A stretch of 64,000 bases of DNA from the NCBI RefSeq assembly GCF_003366055.1, contig NZ_CP025544.1, forward strand, positions 248,001-312,000. The letters run 5' to 3'. The notes below the pieces were generated by a model. That model was not told where the DNA came from, searched no databases, and saw only the letters and a list, made by a program, of their open reading frames with translations. Shown piece by piece: positions 50,825-59,495 of this stretch (position 1 is its first letter; each line of letters starts with the position of its first letter). Made by a program: the position numbers and the translations under genes. This DNA is from Candidatus Chromulinivorax destructor (GTDB lineage Bacteria; Babelota; Babeliae; Babelales; Chromulinivoraceae).

Positions 50825-52564
50825 CTATTGTTGATACTGAATCTCATACAAATGCGCAAGCTCTGTACTTGTTGTTGCATCTTGAGCTGATTTATCAGTA
50901 CGATACTGTACAAATCGCGGAAAACGTAATGCAAAACCTAGGTGATCATCAGTTTTACCTGCTGTATGCAATGGAGACTTCGTAATATCGTCTGCACGAA
51001 TTTCACACACAATTTCAGGATGCACCCACACATCAGTATATAAACTTTTTGCAACAGAAACATTCTCAAGCTTGTTTGCAATTACAACAGCATCGCAACG
51101 ATTTTTTAATTGAATAAATTCGATATCTGTCATACCTGTGCCAACTTTTGCAACCGATTCAAACGCATCCGTTTGTTCATTATAAACACCGACTAAAAAT
51201 GCACCGATTCCTAATGAGGCTCTTCTACCCTGCCCAACGTAATAGCCAAGCACAACAGCGTCGATAGTGTCACCTAATTTTTGCCCTGTGCGACGTTTTA
51301 ACTTTATCCAATTAAAGTTGCGCTTACCCGGTTGGTACATTGCATCTTGTTTTTTTACCACAAGACCTTCAAGCCCTGCTCCAATCGTCTGCAAAAAATA
51401 GTCTTCTAATTGCTGACCAGTAGACACAACTTGTTCATCGATCAAGAAAACATCTGAATGTTTTAAAGATGCAACAACATCACCGAGCTTTATTCTGCGT
51501 TGTGCATGAGTTAATCCAAGTGTTGATTCATTGTTAAGATATAATAAATCAAAGAGGTATACACGAAGTGGAATATCGTGGCTTGCTTGCTCAATATTAT
51601 GTTTGCGTTTTCGCTTTACCGTTTCTTGAAACTGTAAAAACGTATCGGTCTCAAGATCATACCCAATAGCTTCGCCCTCGCAAATTAAATTTTGTACAGG
51701 AAGTTGCATAATCTGTTGTGCAATCTCGGGAAACATATTGGACATATCAATTAAGTTACGAGAATAAAATTTGACCAGTGGTACGTCGCCAGTTTTATCA
51801 AGGTGAATTTGCAAGCGAAAGCCATCTAATTTTGGTTGCGCAACGCAGGTGCCAAGTTTATCAACAACTTCTTGTGAGGTTGCAAGACGCTCTGCAGCAG
51901 ATGGACGAATTGGAACACCAACAATTGATTTCATATTTTCAACTGCTGTAATGCCATCTTGTTTTAAATTTTTAGCAACCAAACCTAAGTCTGCACAAAT
52001 ATTATAAGCATTTTCTAACATAGGACGAATCGATTTATTGCCCACCGCCATACATGAAAAAGCATCAAGCAATGTCATATCCGAAAAACCAAGGCGTAAA
52101 GTCTTGGTAATCATGCGAATAATATATTTTGCTGATAGGCTATCAACTTGTTGAAGCAATGCAACCAGATTCTGTAATTTTAATTCTGTTGAACCATTGC
52201 CATGCAGATTGGCACAAACAACAAGCTCATGGTACACCTGCTCAATGGACAACCCTGTATCAACTCCATGCCAACCCTGGCAAATCACATCGCCTAAATC
52301 GCCAATATTCTTATATTCTTGTAAAACATCGGCAGCAGTTCTATCTAACAGTACAGCAATAATTTCGACTAAACCTTTTTCTGCAATATTAAATTGAACG
52401 TTTTCATACGATGAATACAAATCACCCATCGAAATGTACGTAACGATCTGCGCTTCTTGCGGACTCATGTTTTGTAAACAACCTGCAAGTAACATTGTTT
52501 TTTCTGTTCTACTTGCGGTGCGTTCAATCGTCTCAAATAGTTGTGCGACGTGAGAAAAATTCAT
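50825..52564 (-). CDS. lig: ATP-dependent DNA ligase
   Basis: 579 residues. The first 200 residues are the helical DNA-binding region ('LFETIERTASRTEKTMLLAG'). Motif I has the AMP-linked Lys in 'CVAQPKLDGFRLQIH'. Motif III is in 'RVYLFDLLYLN', motif IV in 'GLEGLVVKKQDAMYQPGKRN', and motif V in 'FNWIKLKRR', all of the ATP type (archaeal/eukaryotic LIG1-like). Bacteria usually use the NAD ligase LigA for replication. LigA could be elsewhere in the genome. No signal peptide. It ends just before PgsA (gap 10 bases). Confidence 0.92.
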   Translation of the reverse strand: MNFSHVAQLFETIERTASRTEKTMLLAGCLQNMSPQEAQIVTYISMGDLYSSYENVQFNIAEKGLVEIIAVLLDRTAADVLQEYKNIGDLGDVICQGWHGVDTGLSIEQVYHELVVCANLHGNGSTELKLQNLVALLQQVDSLSAKYIIRMITKTLRLGFSDMTLLDAFSCMAVGNKSIRPMLENAYNICADLGLVAKNLKQDGITAVENMKSIVGVPIRPSAAERLATSQEVVDKLGTCVAQPKLDGFRLQIHLDKTGDVPLVKFYSRNLIDMSNMFPEIAQQIMQLPVQNLICEGEAIGYDLETDTFLQFQETVKRKRKHNIEQASHDIPLRVYLFDLLYLNNESTLGLTHAQRRIKLGDVVASLKHSDVFLIDEQVVSTGQQLEDYFLQTIGAGLEGLVVKKQDAMYQPGKRNFNWIKLKRRTGQKLGDTIDAVVLGYYVGQGRRASLGIGAFLVGVYNEQTDAFESVAKVGTGMTDIEFIQLKNRCDAVVIANKLENVSVAKSLYTDVWVHPEIVCEIRADDITKSPLHTAGKTDDHLGFALRFPRFVQYRTDKSAQDATTSTELAHLYEIQYQQ

Positions 52565-52574
52565 TTTTTACTAC

Positions 52575-53150
52575 CTACTTTTTAAATTGAAAATACAACT
52601 TGCTGACATAATCGAGAGCTGAACCCCAAGAAATTATAACACTTGCGCATAATAATAGTATCTGGATACTTTGACGTGCGCTCTGTTGAACTGCATAGCA
52701 TGGGCTGATAATAAGCCAAACAATCAACATAATGTGAAAAGCTGTTTTTATTTTACCCCATGAAGATACTTTGATTTTCATGTTGTGCTCTAATGCTATT
52801 TCACGCAAACTCATCATAAAAAATTCTCGACCAATTAAGGCAATAACCCACCAATACGAAATCTTACCAACGGCAAGCAAAGCTATAAGTGCTGAAAATA
52901 CTAAAAATTTATCTGCGATATGATCCAGTGCTGCACCAATTTGAGTTTCTTGTCCATACTTACGCGCAATAAAACCATCAAGAAAATCGGTAAGACCGAA
53001 GAATAAAAACAAAATTGCTATGGCAACATTACAAGTCAAGTTATTGTAAGAACTATACTGCACAATGCAGTATGGAATTATAACAGGTGCACCAATAAGA
53101 CGAAATAACGTAAGATAGGTAGATAATGTGATTTTTTTTTGATTTTGCAT
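52575..53150 (-). CDS. pgsA: CDP-diacylglycerol-glycerol-3-phosphate phosphatidyltransferase
   Basis: 191 residues. The CDP-alcohol motif D-G-x2-AR-x8-G-x3-D-x3-D is present as 'DFLDGFIARKYGQETQIGAA' then LDHIADK. Several membrane segments. It makes phosphatidylglycerol phosphate from CDP-diacylglycerol. Usual length. It is just upstream of the DNA ligase gene (10 bases) and downstream of tRNA-Met. Cardiolipin or PG are expected in this membrane. Confidence 0.92.
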   Translation of the reverse strand: MQNQKKITLSTYLTLFRLIGAPVIIPYCIVQYSSYNNLTCNVAIAILFLFFGLTDFLDGFIARKYGQETQIGAALDHIADKFLVFSALIALLAVGKISYWWVIALIGREFFMMSLREIALEHNMKIKVSSWGKIKTAFHIMLIVWLIISPCYAVQQSARQSIQILLLCASVIISWGSALDYVSKLYFQFKK

Positions 53151-53205
53151 AGATCACAATCGATTGAGAAGTATCAATTATTTATAAGAAACTGTTTTAA
53201 ATACC

Positions 53206-53243
53206 AAAAAGCTCCTTCTGATATAAACCAGAAGGAGCTTTTT
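53206..53243 (-). terminator. Terminator of tRNA-Met
   Basis: AAAAAGCTCCTTCTG pairs with CAGAAGGAGCTTTTT around ATATAAAC. It lies five bases beyond the CCA of the tRNA on the minus strand. Confidence 0.9.
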
Positions 53244-53247
53244 AATT

Positions 53248-53324
53248 TGGTGGCTACACAGGGATTCGAACCCCGGACCTACGGATTATGATTCCGTCGC
53301 TCTAACCAACTGAGCTATGTAGCC
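53248..53324 (-). tRNA. tRNA-Met (anticodon CAT)
   Basis: Acceptor GGCTACA with TGTAGCC, anticodon loop ATCATAA (CAT), T-loop GTTCGAATC, discriminator A and encoded CCA at 53248-53250. First pair G-C and normal stem suggest elongator Met; tRNA-Ile with lysidine cannot be ruled out. Confidence 0.92.
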
Positions 53325-53358
53325 ATGAATTTTCAATTTTCTAAAAACTAGTATATCA

Positions 53359-54918
53359 CTAAATACTTAATTTGGAAACATGAAATGTAGATAAATAAAA
53401 TTTAAATACAGATTTCAAGAAAAACAAGCCAGTAATCAATGTTGAAACAATACCAATCATCATCGTAACAGCAAATCCTTGAATTGGACCAGTTCCAAAA
53501 TAGAACAACACCGCTGCAACAATAAATGTTGTAATGTTTGCATCTAAAATAACAACCATCGCATCTGAAAAACCTTCTTGCACAGATTGTGAAACTGAAA
53601 GTCCACGAGCTAAGCAATCTTTGATTTGTTCGTAAATTAAAATTGAAGCATCAATCGCCATACCAACAGTTAAAATCATCCCAGCAATACCAGGTAATGT
53701 TAACGTTGCTTTAACAAATGACATACATAATAAAATTAAGATTAAATTATATACTAACGCTAAAATTGCAAAGAACCCAGACAAACGATAGAAGTAAATT
53801 CCAAAGATGAGTAATAATAATAACCCAATTACACAAGAAATCAAGCCATTATGTACAGATTCTTGTCCTAATGTTGGTCCGATTTCACGTTCTTCAATAA
53901 AATTAACTTTTGCTTTAAATGCACCTGACTTTAAAACTCGTGCAAGTCCATTTGCTTCATCAGCTTGAAAACCACCTGAAATTGATCCGACTTTGCCAAT
54001 TGCTGATTTAATAACAGCAACCTGTACAACTTCATCATCAAGAACAATTGCCATTTGTTTGCCAATATTGCGACTTGTTAATTCATGAAAACGTTTTCCG
54101 CCTTCATCATCAAATTCAAACTGAACTGTCAAATCTGTTCCAAAATCACCACCAAAAGTAACTCGCGCTTGTTTAAAATATTTTCCTGAAACAGGTGTAT
54201 ATTCTGGAACAAGATAGTATACTTTATGCCCATTTTTATTTGCTTTACCAGCAACAATCATCGTGCCTTCTGGCAATTCTTGATCATACTTATCAAATAA
54301 TTCTTCGCGACTTGCAGCAGCATCTTCAACAAGTTTAAATTCCATAACCGCAGACTTACCGATCATCATTTTTGCTTGCTGAGGATCACGCACATCAGGT
54401 AATTCAACAACAATAAAACGATCTCCTTGTTTACTGATATGAATTTCAGCAACACTCATACCATCAAGGCGACGGCTTAAGATTTCGATATTTGAATCAA
54501 CAGCTTGTGAAAGCAGCTGGCTTAAATATTGAGGTGAGACCGTAACGTGCAAATCTGAATTCGTTACTGAATAGATAAGATTTTTATCTTGTGAACGAAG
54601 TAAAACTTCAGCTTCATGCGCTTTTGCTTTTGACATGAATTTAAAGTGTAAACTGTTGTCAACAAAAACAGGCTTTGCTTCAAGCTCTATATTTGCATGC
54701 TTAAGTGATGATTCAAATGACTTTATTTTATCACTTAGTTCATTGCGAACCACATCATTTTTTTGAACTTCAAGAGTAATGTAACTACCCCCAACAAGAT
54801 CAATACCAAATTTTAAAGAATTTTTTCCGTAGAATCCAAAATAAGCTACCGTTATCGCAGCAAATAAGATCCAACCCATAAAGTTTGAGATAAAAAACCG
54901 TCTCATTGTCACGTTCAT
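53359..54918 (-). CDS. secD: Protein-export membrane protein SecD
   Basis: About 519 residues from ATG (MNVTMRRFFISNFMGWILFA), chosen because AGGAG is eight bases ahead; the longer frame extends into tRNA-Leu. Opening 'KFGIDLVGGSYITLEVQKND' is the SecD signature, followed by a periplasmic domain. The six-helix block has 'VHNGLISCVIGLLLLLIFGI', 'GIAGMILTVGMAIDASILIY', 'GFSDAMVVILDANITTFIVA'. SecD with SecF pulls exported proteins across the membrane with the proton gradient. SecF is not in this window. Given the many secreted proteins here, this Sec accessory is meaningful. Confidence 0.93.
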   Translation of the reverse strand: MNVTMRRFFISNFMGWILFAAITVAYFGFYGKNSLKFGIDLVGGSYITLEVQKNDVVRNELSDKIKSFESSLKHANIELEAKPVFVDNSLHFKFMSKAKAHEAEVLLRSQDKNLIYSVTNSDLHVTVSPQYLSQLLSQAVDSNIEILSRRLDGMSVAEIHISKQGDRFIVVELPDVRDPQQAKMMIGKSAVMEFKLVEDAAASREELFDKYDQELPEGTMIVAGKANKNGHKVYYLVPEYTPVSGKYFKQARVTFGGDFGTDLTVQFEFDDEGGKRFHELTSRNIGKQMAIVLDDEVVQVAVIKSAIGKVGSISGGFQADEANGLARVLKSGAFKAKVNFIEEREIGPTLGQESVHNGLISCVIGLLLLLIFGIYFYRLSGFFAILALVYNLILILLCMSFVKATLTLPGIAGMILTVGMAIDASILIYEQIKDCLARGLSVSQSVQEGFSDAMVVILDANITTFIVAAVLFYFGTGPIQGFAVTMMIGIVSTLITGLFFLKSVFKFYLSTFHVSKLSI

Positions 54919-54954
54919 GAAAACTCTCCTAAGAATATCATAATGTAGAAACAT

Positions 54955-55041
54955 TGGTGCCGAAGGAGGGACTCGAACCCCCACAAGATTTCTCTCTCAG
55001 CCACCTCAAGGCTGCGTGTCTACCAGTTTCACCACTTCGGC
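54955..55041 (-). tRNA. tRNA-Leu (anticodon GAG)
   Basis: Class II tRNA with long variable arm. Acceptor GCCGAAG with CTTCGGC, anticodon loop TTGAGGT (GAG), variable arm around TGGCTGAGAGAGAAATCTTG, T-loop GTTCGAGTC, encoded CCA at 54955-54957. Confidence 0.94.
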
Positions 55042-55122
55042 TAAAATTCTATTATCTGTTGATGATTATCATATCAAAACGAATTTTTTTCGCAATCAAA
55101 AACAATGCTATTTCATAACAAA

Positions 55123-56439
55123 TTAAAGTTGTATACCCTCATCAGCTGCTTGTGGAGTTACAATTGCATCAACATGAGAGCTATTTTCAGCATGATCAAC
55201 GTTATCAACTTGAACTAATTCAGACTTGTCGTCTGCATGAGCTTGAGATGAAATCGCCTCATCTTGTGCTGCATGTATATGTTCTGATTCAACTGTTGAT
55301 GAAATAGTATCTGTAGTTTTTTTAGATTCTACAGTTTCTTTTGTCAGAGAGTTTGAAATCAAATAAGTTATATAAAAATATGAATGTACAAAAAAGTCAC
55401 TTACGCGTACAAATATTTCTTGTACTGACGTGACAGCATGAGCTATAAAATTATACGCTATAAACGACCATGAAGCTTCTTGTTTTTTCTTTAAAGCTAA
55501 AGCTTTTCTTGCTGCTATAGCATCTTCTCTTTCTCGTTCTTCTTCTAACGCTTTTTCTACAGCTATAGCATTGGATGTTTTTTCACGTTCTTGCAATTGA
55601 GCGACATCATTGGCTTGCTCAGTTTTCATAATATTAGATAAATCAATACCTTTTTGTTTGAGCTGCTCAATTGATTGATTAATGCTTGCAATAATAGAAT
55701 CAATTTTTGCAACAAGCGTATTATGAAGATATGGCAACAATGATGAACTTAAGTACGTACTTTTTTGCTGAATATTTTCTTTAAAATTCTGCATTTCATA
55801 GTAAAGATTACGAGCTTTTTTATCATCAATTTCTTTACCAATTAATTTAAATGTTGCCCATGCTTTTGCTTCATAATCACGACATTCATCAATTGTTTTA
55901 AATGCTTGCATTAATGCTTGATCTATTTTTATATCAACAACATTAATTAATTTAATGTTTTTTCCCAGTTGATCAATTGATGCAAGCTCTTGTTTAATTG
56001 AATTTTGCAAAGCTCGTTCTTCTTGGGTCAAATCACCTTTAAGCTTTTGTTCAAATTCAAGAGCAACTAAAATTTCTTTAAATTTATCATCAAGTTGCTC
56101 TTTATCAAAATAAACAGCTTCATAAAACGAATCTATGGTATGCCCTACAGCATTAACTTCATTAGAAAATTGTATGCGCATATCGACAACACGATTTACT
56201 AACAGTAAAATGTCATCAAAAGCGTTTTGTGCTTGTTCAAACCAAATACGTTTTTCAAGCCAATTTCCACTTCCATCAACATCAATGGTATCAAGGTTAG
56301 ATTCATGAATAGTTTCATCTTTATGCAAAGTCGCATCATGTTTCAATTGATCTTCTGGCATAGATAGTTGACCCAACTCTAATTGCCCATACATAGTTGC
56401 TGCTTGCAAAAATACGCATATCATTATCAATCGCTTCAT
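55123..56439 (-). CDS. Secreted coiled-coil protein
   Basis: 438 residues with signal peptide (KRLIMICVFLQAATMYG). GGGAG lies before the ATG. It is rich in Asp/Glu/Lys/Gln and strongly helical, with coiled-coil stretches 'LQEREKTSNAIAVEKALEEE', 'REREDAIAARKALALKKKQE'. A hydrophobic segment near residue 340 (WSFIAYNFIAHAVTSVQEIF, then DFFVHSYFYITYLIS) suggests a membrane contact. The acidic C-terminus is Ser/His-rich. No family recognised; could be structural in the envelope. Confidence 0.62.
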   Translation of the reverse strand: MKRLIMICVFLQAATMYGQLELGQLSMPEDQLKHDATLHKDETIHESNLDTIDVDGSGNWLEKRIWFEQAQNAFDDILLLVNRVVDMRIQFSNEVNAVGHTIDSFYEAVYFDKEQLDDKFKEILVALEFEQKLKGDLTQEERALQNSIKQELASIDQLGKNIKLINVVDIKIDQALMQAFKTIDECRDYEAKAWATFKLIGKEIDDKKARNLYYEMQNFKENIQQKSTYLSSSLLPYLHNTLVAKIDSIIASINQSIEQLKQKGIDLSNIMKTEQANDVAQLQEREKTSNAIAVEKALEEEREREDAIAARKALALKKKQEASWSFIAYNFIAHAVTSVQEIFVRVSDFFVHSYFYITYLISNSLTKETVESKKTTDTISSTVESEHIHAAQDEAISSQAHADDKSELVQVDNVDHAENSSHVDAIVTPQAADEGIQL

Positions 56440-56464
56440 GAAAACTCCCTTAGAACATAAAAAT

Positions 56465-56926
56465 TTACATCGTTTTTGTAATTTCTTTCAACTCGTTGAA
56501 TAATCCATTCAACAACTCTTCAGCTTCCCAGGAAGTATAGCTCCACTGTACGCCAGAATCAACTTTTGTTAAAACAGATCGATCACTTTTGATATCAATA
56601 ATGTCAACGCGTACAACGTTCATTAATGGATGAACCATAGACGGGGCACGAACAACACCAACTCGTCCTAGAATACTATACGCAACGTTACCTGCAGCTA
56701 AAAAAGAGATCATTACTTTTTTTTGCCATACCATGTTGTGATAGCCTTGATGATCTTTGTGAATTGTTAACAAGATACTCTCTTGTCCTTTTGGATACAT
56801 ACATTGCAGTGGTGTTGTATGCGGCAATCCTTTTTCAGAGAATGTCGCTAACACAGCTACAGCTTTACCACTTTTTAACAATTCAATTAAATCTTCAGGA
56901 AGTTTAACCCCTACATGCTTCGCCAT
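56465..56926 (-). CDS. Pyridoxamine 5'-phosphate oxidase-like FMN-binding protein
   Basis: About 153 residues. The start is the ATG giving MAKHVGVKLPEDLIELLKSG with AAGGG ahead. Split-barrel fold shown by 'GKAVAVLATFSEKGLPHTTP', 'ILLTIHKDHQGYHNMVWQKK', and 'VMISFLAAGNVAYSILGRVG'. Such proteins bind FMN or F420 and reduce various substrates; PdxH itself is longer, so this is a relative not the biosynthetic enzyme. It follows HemW gene (46 bases) on the same strand. Confidence 0.75.
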   Translation of the reverse strand: MAKHVGVKLPEDLIELLKSGKAVAVLATFSEKGLPHTTPLQCMYPKGQESILLTIHKDHQGYHNMVWQKKVMISFLAAGNVAYSILGRVGVVRAPSMVHPLMNVVRVDIIDIKSDRSVLTKVDSGVQWSYTSWEAEELLNGLFNELKEITKTM

Positions 56927-56972
56927 AAGCACCCTTAAATTTTATAAATAAAAAATATCTCTAACCCCATAC

Positions 56973-58127
56973 CTACTCAGGAAATAAATTAACCGCTACT
57001 TCATTCTCAAGAATAAAGCCTTGCGGTGTCAAAAACAACCTTCCTGCTTCCTGTCGTACAAATCCTTTTGCCTCAAGCCAATCTGCTCTTTCTTTAAAAT
57101 GCTGTTGCTGGGGCAAACTAAAATCTTGTATAACATCTGCAATATTAATGCCTTGAGCTTGTCGCAGCCCAAGCATAATTTTTTCCATACTAATTTGAGC
57201 CGGTGTGATTTCTTCAACATCATGAATCAGATCATTTTTGTCAAGCACCGCCTGAAAATAGTTTCTTAAATTTTTATTATTTTGAAATCTATACTGCCCA
57301 TTAAAAGAACACGCCCCAAGACCAAAACCTTTATACCCTTTTCGTTCCCAATAAGCTGTATTATGTTTTGACTCAAAGCCTTTTTTTGCAAAATTTGAAA
57401 GTTCATATCGATGAAAACCGTGCTGTTCTAAAACATCAACCGTCCAATAGTACAGATCAACAATTTCATCATCTGGTGGCAATACAACACTTTTTTGCTT
57501 AATTTTAAAATATAATGGAGTTTTTTCATGTACCATTAAAAAATAGACGGAAATATGTTTTATTGGCCATGTCATTGCCTGTAAGATCATTGCTTTCCAT
57601 TCTTCAGCACTCACTCCTGGCAAGCCAACAATAAAATCTACTGAAACATTTTCAAATAATGGTTCTGTTTTTTGTAATAAATTTATAACATCTATTTTAG
57701 TCTGATGTCTATTTAATCCTTGCAAAACAGTATCTTTTAAGCTCTGTACGCCAATACTTAGTCGATTAATTCCAATACTTTTCCAGACTTCTAAAGCACC
57801 TTGCTCAACAGTCCCAGGATTTACTTCCAAAGTAACCTCAGTAGACTCATCAAAAGATATAGTTTCTTTTAGTATAGCAAACATGTCAAGTATGAGTGGT
57901 AAAGGATACGTACTTGGCGTTCCGCCACCAATATATAATGTTTTCAATGGAGCTTGTGCATCGTATAAATCTTTAAAATCTTGTATTTCTTTACACAAAG
58001 ACTCATGATACTGTTGCATAAAACTTTCATGCGATGCAATAGCAACAAAATCACAAAAATTACATTTATAAGGGCAAAAAGGCCAATGAACATACAGATG
58101 TTCTAAATTTTTAAAATAATATGACAA
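56973..58127 (-). CDS. hemW: Radical SAM protein HemW-like
   Basis: 384 residues from a TTG start whose GGAAG is about six bases ahead, overlapping the stop of the gene upstream. The cluster motif is 'YVHWPFCPYKCNFCDF' (CxxxCxxC), then 'LYIGGGTPSTYPLPLILDMF', 'VTLEVNPGTVE', and 'RLSIGVQSLKDTVLQGLNR', all HemW/HemN-like. HemW is thought to be a heme chaperone rather than the oxidase HemN. C-terminal HemN_C part: 'RYELSNFAKKGFESKHN', 'GFGLGACSF'. Heme synthesis itself is not shown in the window. Confidence 0.92.
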   Translation of the reverse strand: MSYYFKNLEHLYVHWPFCPYKCNFCDFVAIASHESFMQQYHESLCKEIQDFKDLYDAQAPLKTLYIGGGTPSTYPLPLILDMFAILKETISFDESTEVTLEVNPGTVEQGALEVWKSIGINRLSIGVQSLKDTVLQGLNRHQTKIDVINLLQKTEPLFENVSVDFIVGLPGVSAEEWKAMILQAMTWPIKHISVYFLMVHEKTPLYFKIKQKSVVLPPDDEIVDLYYWTVDVLEQHGFHRYELSNFAKKGFESKHNTAYWERKGYKGFGLGACSFNGQYRFQNNKNLRNYFQAVLDKNDLIHDVEEITPAQISMEKIMLGLRQAQGINIADVIQDFSLPQQQHFKERADWLEAKGFVRQEAGRLFLTPQGFILENEVAVNLFPE

Positions 58128-58128
58128 T

Positions 58129-58626
58129 CTATGCTTCCTTGGTGCTATGAATAAATGCTTGTACTAATTCGATATTTTTTCTTACTTGCTCAGTTGTTGC
58201 AATTTGATGCTCAAACTTAATTTGATTGATATGAGCACATATTTGCTCTAAAATTGTAATTTGTTGTGCTGACAAATGAGCCTGAGACCACAATAAAAGT
58301 TCATGATCAGTTAAACCTATAACCGATATTTTATAATGGTACGTGATATACTCTTTTATAATCTGACTGATTTCAAAATAAGCTTGTTTGCTATCATGTT
58401 CATTTTTAATAACAAGGCTATTAATATGAGCAATCTTGTTTTGTATAATAACTAACGGATCAATAACTTTTACTTTATTATAAAATGTTACATATATAAA
58501 ATATAACACACAACTCATAAAAATACTTAATAATAGAATTAAAAGTATAATAAACCATGTCTGGCTCAAGAGTGGTTCATACCAAATATCATAAATATCA
58601 AATATTTGCTCACTATTTTCATTCAT
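58129..58626 (-). CDS. Membrane protein (DUF4381-like) beside DUF58 gene
   Basis: 165 residues. A single membrane span (TWFIILLILLLSIFMSCVLYF) near the N-terminus and a helical tail with 'GLTDHELLLWSQAHLSAQQI'. Genes of this layout (DUF4381) are usual partners of DUF58/MoxR systems. The start codon overlaps the DUF58 stop (ATGA), so it is translated after it. HemW follows one base after its stop. Confidence 0.6.
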   Translation of the reverse strand: MNENSEQIFDIYDIWYEPLLSQTWFIILLILLLSIFMSCVLYFIYVTFYNKVKVIDPLVIIQNKIAHINSLVIKNEHDSKQAYFEISQIIKEYITYHYKISVIGLTDHELLLWSQAHLSAQQITILEQICAHINQIKFEHQIATTEQVRKNIELVQAFIHSTKEA

Positions 58627-59495
58627 CGTTGTATCATTCTTCGTTTAAAAAATAAAATAAAAGTTTTTATAAAATCTTCATCTGTTTTGATATCAAGAAC
58701 ATCAACGTCATGTTGTCTGAATAATGTTGTCTGATCTTGCAAACGTTCATCAAGAATATATTGTAAATTTCTAGCACCACTTTTTGATAGGTCCAATAAG
58801 GTTATCTCATGAGTTTCAGGATCTTGCCCCCACACATAACCTGCTTTTGGTAGATGTCGCTCAACTTCATCAAGACATCGTACTGCAATGACTTCTCTTT
58901 GGGCAACAACATACTTTAAGGATTGCTCAAAGTTATCACCTATAAAATCTGAAATCACAAAGACTGCTGCATCTTTTTTAAAAGATTCAACTAAATACAA
59001 AAATAATACATTAAAATCTGTTTGTTTCTGTACAGGTGTATACGAAAATACAACTTCTAAAAGGTTCATAAGATGAGTATACCCACGTGAAGGCGGGACG
59101 ACTTTTTCAACAACATCAGAAAACAAAATTAATCCAACATTATCTTGCTCTGCATTTGCTATTAACGCAAGAGCTGCAGTCATTTGTTGCATGATATCAG
59201 ATTTTAAAAGTTGCTGTGAACCAAAAAATGTTGACGCTGAGACATCAAGACAAATCATAATAGTTCTATTTTTTTCATCTAAATATTGCCGAACTAATAA
59301 TTTACCAGCTCGCGCACTACTATTCCAATCAACAAATCGAATATCATCTCCATATTCATAAGCTCTAATTTGATCAAACTCAAATCCAGAACCTTTTTGT
59401 TTAACAACATAACCACCCGCAGAGCTCCCATTCATCACTCTGCGGGTTTTGATTTTAATATCTTTAATTTTTTTTAAAATCTCAGGCAAAACCAT
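58623..59495 (-). CDS. DUF58 (vWA-like) protein
   Basis: 290 residues. DUF58 motif: 'GGYVVKQKGSGFEFDQIRAY' with 'GDDIRFVDWNSSARAGKLLV' (the F-D-x-R-x-Y-x-x-G-D-D-x-R motif), then 'ICLDVSASTFFG', the MIDAS-type DxSxS metal site. Such proteins act with MoxR ATPases in assembly or stress functions; MoxR is not next to it. Its stop is TGA, overlapping the downstream ATG, and shows TGA is a real stop here. It begins inside the SerS stop (TAATG). Confidence 0.88.
   Translation of the reverse strand: MVLPEILKKIKDIKIKTRRVMNGSSAGGYVVKQKGSGFEFDQIRAYEYGDDIRFVDWNSSARAGKLLVRQYLDEKNRTIMICLDVSASTFFGSQQLLKSDIMQQMTAALALIANAEQDNVGLILFSDVVEKVVPPSRGYTHLMNLLEVVFSYTPVQKQTDFNVLFLYLVESFKKDAAVFVISDFIGDNFEQSLKYVVAQREVIAVRCLDEVERHLPKAGYVWGQDPETHEITLLDLSKSGARNLQYILDERLQDQTTLFRQHDVDVLDIKTDEDFIKTFILFFKRRMIQR

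Noticed and set aside
54919-54984. N-terminal extension of SecD
   Set aside because: The extra residues run into the tRNA-Leu gene and there is a good AGGAG before the internal ATG, so the shorter form is used.
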